NCBI GenBank assembly: GCA_026387515.1
Contig: JAPLLP010000331.1
Location: 4,543-13,124 of the forward strand
DNA: 8,582 bases
Reading direction: 5' to 3'
From: Candidatus Omnitrophota bacterium
GTDB lineage: Bacteria > Omnitrophota > Koll11 > Gygaellales > Profunditerraquicolaceae
Shown: positions 7,144-8,582 of the stretch, piece after piece
How the letters are laid out: each line of letters begins with the position of its first letter
How positions within the stretch are numbered: the first letter of the stretch is position 1
The notes under the pieces: model-generated
Told to the model about the DNA's origin: nothing
The model's database searches: none
Seen by the model: only the letters and a program-made list of their open reading frames with translations
Program-made: the position numbers and the translations under genes

Positions 7144-7166
7144 CCCTCTGTGATAAAATATATACT
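7132..7166 (+). promoter_or_regulatory. Candidate sigma70-type promoter(s) for the secreted-protein gene
   Basis: Two overlapping possibilities exist: TTGACT (7132-7137) with TAAAAT (7154-7159) at 16 bp spacing, and TTGACC (7140-7145) with TATACT (7161-7166) at 15 bp. The second -35 box contains the TGA stop of the flavoprotein gene. The first pair has the better spacing. Confidence 0.6.
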
Positions 7167-7247
7167 GCTTTGTGCGACACCCCGCGCTAAGCGTATCACC
7201 CCCAATCCTATCGGATGGATTGGGGTTCGCATTGCGAAGGAGAAATA
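7167..7247 (+). promoter_or_regulatory. Structured 5' leader with two adjacent hairpins before the secreted-protein gene
   Basis: A perfect 9-bp stem, CCCCAATCC (7200-7208) with GGATTGGGG (7217-7225), has an 8-nt loop. It is followed without a gap by TTCGC-ATT-GCGAA (7226-7238), whose right arm abuts the AAGGAG ribosome site (7237-7242). No T-run follows the first hairpin, so it is not a standard terminator. The second hairpin could limit ribosome access. I do not recognise a known riboswitch class. Confidence 0.45.
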
Positions 7248-8474
7248 GTGAAAAAAATATTGTGTATCGCGTTAATGCTTTTTTTCCCCGTGGCCGTGTT
7301 ACAGGCGGCGGGTGAGTGGGAGAAGCAGGGTAATTTCTATTTTCTTACCAAAAAGACCAGACAGAATTTTAGCGCAACCGGGGCAGGGGCGAATAAGTTT
7401 GTCACTAAATACCTGACTTACGACGGCTTAGACTTTTTGGTGCGGGGAGCGGATGATTGGAAGGATTACGGTAGGCTAAACCTTGAAGGCAATAATTTGT
7501 TTCTTTTGCCTATGCGCCCAGGTATAAAAGCGGAGGAAGTGCATTTTCTCTCAGGAGGTAACTTCGGTAATAGCTATAAGCATGACCAGTTATTGAGTTT
7601 ATACGGAGACAACTATTATTACGCCGTTATCACGGTTATCTTTGTCTATCAGGATGGTATTTACAAAGCTCTTTCCGTGCCTGTCTTCTGGGATTGGTTT
7701 CATCTGGGGCAGAGAGGATGGTCTAAGGACGGAGCAAGCGTTAAATATATAGGTAATAATCCTGCGCGCAAGGATTGCAGCATATACCATATGAGTTTTG
7801 TTAATCCCCGACCAGCGCAGCCGCTCAAGGATATTTTGGTTACTGATAGTTGGTTGAGCGACTTTCCTTTTTCGGAGATATTTGCGGTAACCCTTAAATC
7901 CAGCGATACTATGGAAGCAATGCCAAGAGAGGGTCGTCAATTCAAACCCTCCATTAACAGTGCGGCCTTGGAGCCTGGCGATAAAAGGACAGAGTGGATG
8001 TTTAGTAGCGATTTTGATGGGTGGGTGGCGGGATGTTCCGGGAATTGGGATGTTGAGCCCTTTTGGCAGGCGGATAGTTTTGCAAGAAAAGGGGTATTGG
8101 TTATCCCTGCCTGTAACTGGGGAGGGGATAAATTCAGTTGGATTGAGAAAAAAGTCGCTTTTCCTGAATGGGGTAGGATAAAGTTAGGGTTTTTACGTCA
8201 CAGCGCGGTATATAGCGAATTGGACAAAGTATGGAGCGATGGTTTGTTAAGAGTTATCGTGAGGGGGACGGCTGGCCAAGAAACGGTTTATGATAAACTT
8301 TACAGCGGAGAATGGAGTATGGAGGAAGCTGATCTTTCGCGCTACAAGGGCCAGACTGCAATCATCAGATTCGAGAATCACGGGGGAGGCCGCATTCGCC
8401 TCAGCCAGACCACCTCTGCCGCTTGCGACGGTGAAGATGCTGTTATAGATGATATTCGCCTGATAAAGGGTTAA
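7248..8474 (+). CDS. Secreted protein of unknown function with two probable jelly-roll domains
   Basis: The start is GTG at 7248, preceded by AAGGAG at 5 nt; it gives 408 residues and a clean signal peptide (KK, hydrophobic core, cleavage near VLQAA, about residue 20-21). The longer in-frame start at 7215 lies in the leader hairpin and would spoil the signal peptide. Residues about 25-225 have the pattern of beta-rich galactose-binding-like domains of surface proteins: 'YDGLDFLVRG', 'VHFLSGG', 'YQDGIYKALSVPVFWDW', then 'FVNPRPAQPLKDILVTDS' and 'FAVTLKSS'. Residues about 245-408 look like a second jelly-roll ending in 'DLSRYKGQTAIIRFEN...DAVIDDIRL', a common C-terminal strand motif of carbohydrate-binding-like modules. 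No catalytic motif is visible. Both domain calls rest on motif memory, not alignment. It has its own promoter and converges on a membrane-protein gene, sharing a TTAA at the stops. Confidence 0.8.
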   Translation: MKKILCIALMLFFPVAVLQAAGEWEKQGNFYFLTKKTRQNFSATGAGANKFVTKYLTYDGLDFLVRGADDWKDYGRLNLEGNNLFLLPMRPGIKAEEVHFLSGGNFGNSYKHDQLLSLYGDNYYYAVITVIFVYQDGIYKALSVPVFWDWFHLGQRGWSKDGASVKYIGNNPARKDCSIYHMSFVNPRPAQPLKDILVTDSWLSDFPFSEIFAVTLKSSDTMEAMPREGRQFKPSINSAALEPGDKRTEWMFSSDFDGWVAGCSGNWDVEPFWQADSFARKGVLVIPACNWGGDKFSWIEKKVAFPEWGRIKLGFLRHSAVYSELDKVWSDGLLRVIVRGTAGQETVYDKLYSGEWSMEEADLSRYKGQTAIIRFENHGGGRIRLSQTTSAACDGEDAVIDDIRLIKG

Positions 8475-8582
8475 GAAAAGGTAAGTTTTTTTACTGTAAA
8501 GTAGGTAATGGTAAAGATCCCCGCTTCAATGACCACCGTAGCAACTGCCGCCCCTACGTAAGAAAAACCATATATTAAGAGG
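8471..8582 (-). CDS. C-terminus of a multi-pass membrane protein, probably a polysaccharide flippase (Wzx/MATE-like), cut by the window edge
   Basis: On the - strand the frame is open from the window edge (8581) to a TAA at 8473-8471, 36 residues long. It reads LLIYGFSYVGAAVATVVIEA, then GIFTITYFTVKKLTFS. The pattern Y-G-x-x-GAA-x-AT-x-x-x-E followed by a hydrophobic helix and a short basic tail (VKK) is typical of the last helices of O-antigen/teichoic-acid flippases of the MOP superfamily. The fragment is short, so another transporter is possible. Its stop overlaps that of the secreted-protein gene; no terminator lies between them. Confidence 0.6.
   Translation of the reverse strand, partial: LLIYGFSYVGAAVATVVIEAGIFTITYFTVKKLTFS

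Noticed and set aside
7200..7225. 9-bp hairpin as a rho-independent terminator of the PFL operon
   Set aside because: No T-run follows on either strand, and it lies downstream of a candidate promoter, so it is better read as part of a leader.
7215..7247. ATG 7215 as start of the secreted protein
   Set aside because: It lies in the loop and arm of a hairpin without a ribosome site, and would place eleven extra residues before an otherwise ideal signal peptide.
7960..8181. Second + strand frame inside the secreted-protein gene
   Set aside because: It lacks a ribosome site and recognisable features, and the main frame is continuous through it.
1..8582. CRISPR arrays, insertion sequences, tRNA or rRNA genes
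   Set aside because: I saw no spaced direct repeats, transposase motifs, terminal inverted repeats or RNA-gene consensus in the window.

Overview
The window reads as bacterial DNA of moderate GC content with tightly packed genes, most on the + strand. The organism is probably uncultivated and anaerobic. The hybrid histidine-kinase style (dCache-HAMP-PAS-PAS-HisKA), the stand-alone receiver, an oxygen-sensitive pyruvate formate-lyase (PFL) system and a secreted jelly-roll protein recall Candidatus Omnitrophota. This is an inference from protein style, not a database result.

Region 1 (1-3607) is a sensory operon. It holds the 3' part of a periplasmic NitT/TauT-type substrate-binding protein, an 853-residue membrane histidine kinase overlapping it by 17 nt, and a single-domain response regulator starting 1 nt after the kinase stop. 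No permease or ATPase gene lies between them, so the binding protein may present a ligand to the kinase.

Region 2 (3604-7143) is a PFL operon. A near-perfect sigma70 promoter overlaps the stop codon of the response regulator. It drives a leader that matches the ZTP (pfl-motif) riboswitch, with P1, P2 and a covarying pseudoknot, followed by a strong intrinsic terminator built from the 3' end of the aptamer. Then come the PFL gene, its radical-SAM activase PflA (overlapping by 14 nt) and an iron-sulfur flavoprotein-like reductase. The PFL reading frame is broken twice. At about 4141 some 28 codons of a conserved segment are missing, and at about 5602 some 20 or more are missing; each lesion shifts the frame and the second restores it. 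The catalytic Cys-Cys pair and the glycyl-radical loop remain readable, so this is either a young pseudogene or an assembly or sequencing problem.

Region 3 (7132-8474) is a separately promoted gene with a structured leader. It encodes a secreted protein with two likely jelly-roll domains. It runs head-on into region 4 (8471-8582, - strand), the C-terminus of a probable polysaccharide flippase or other multi-pass membrane protein; the two stop codons share a TTAA.

The clearest biological story is ZTP-riboswitch control of formate production: low folate one-carbon supply raises ZMP/ZTP, which would relieve termination and induce PFL, PflA and a possible electron donor. The most puzzling signal is three internal losses in conserved proteins within about 4 kb: the second membrane helix of the kinase and two segments of PFL.
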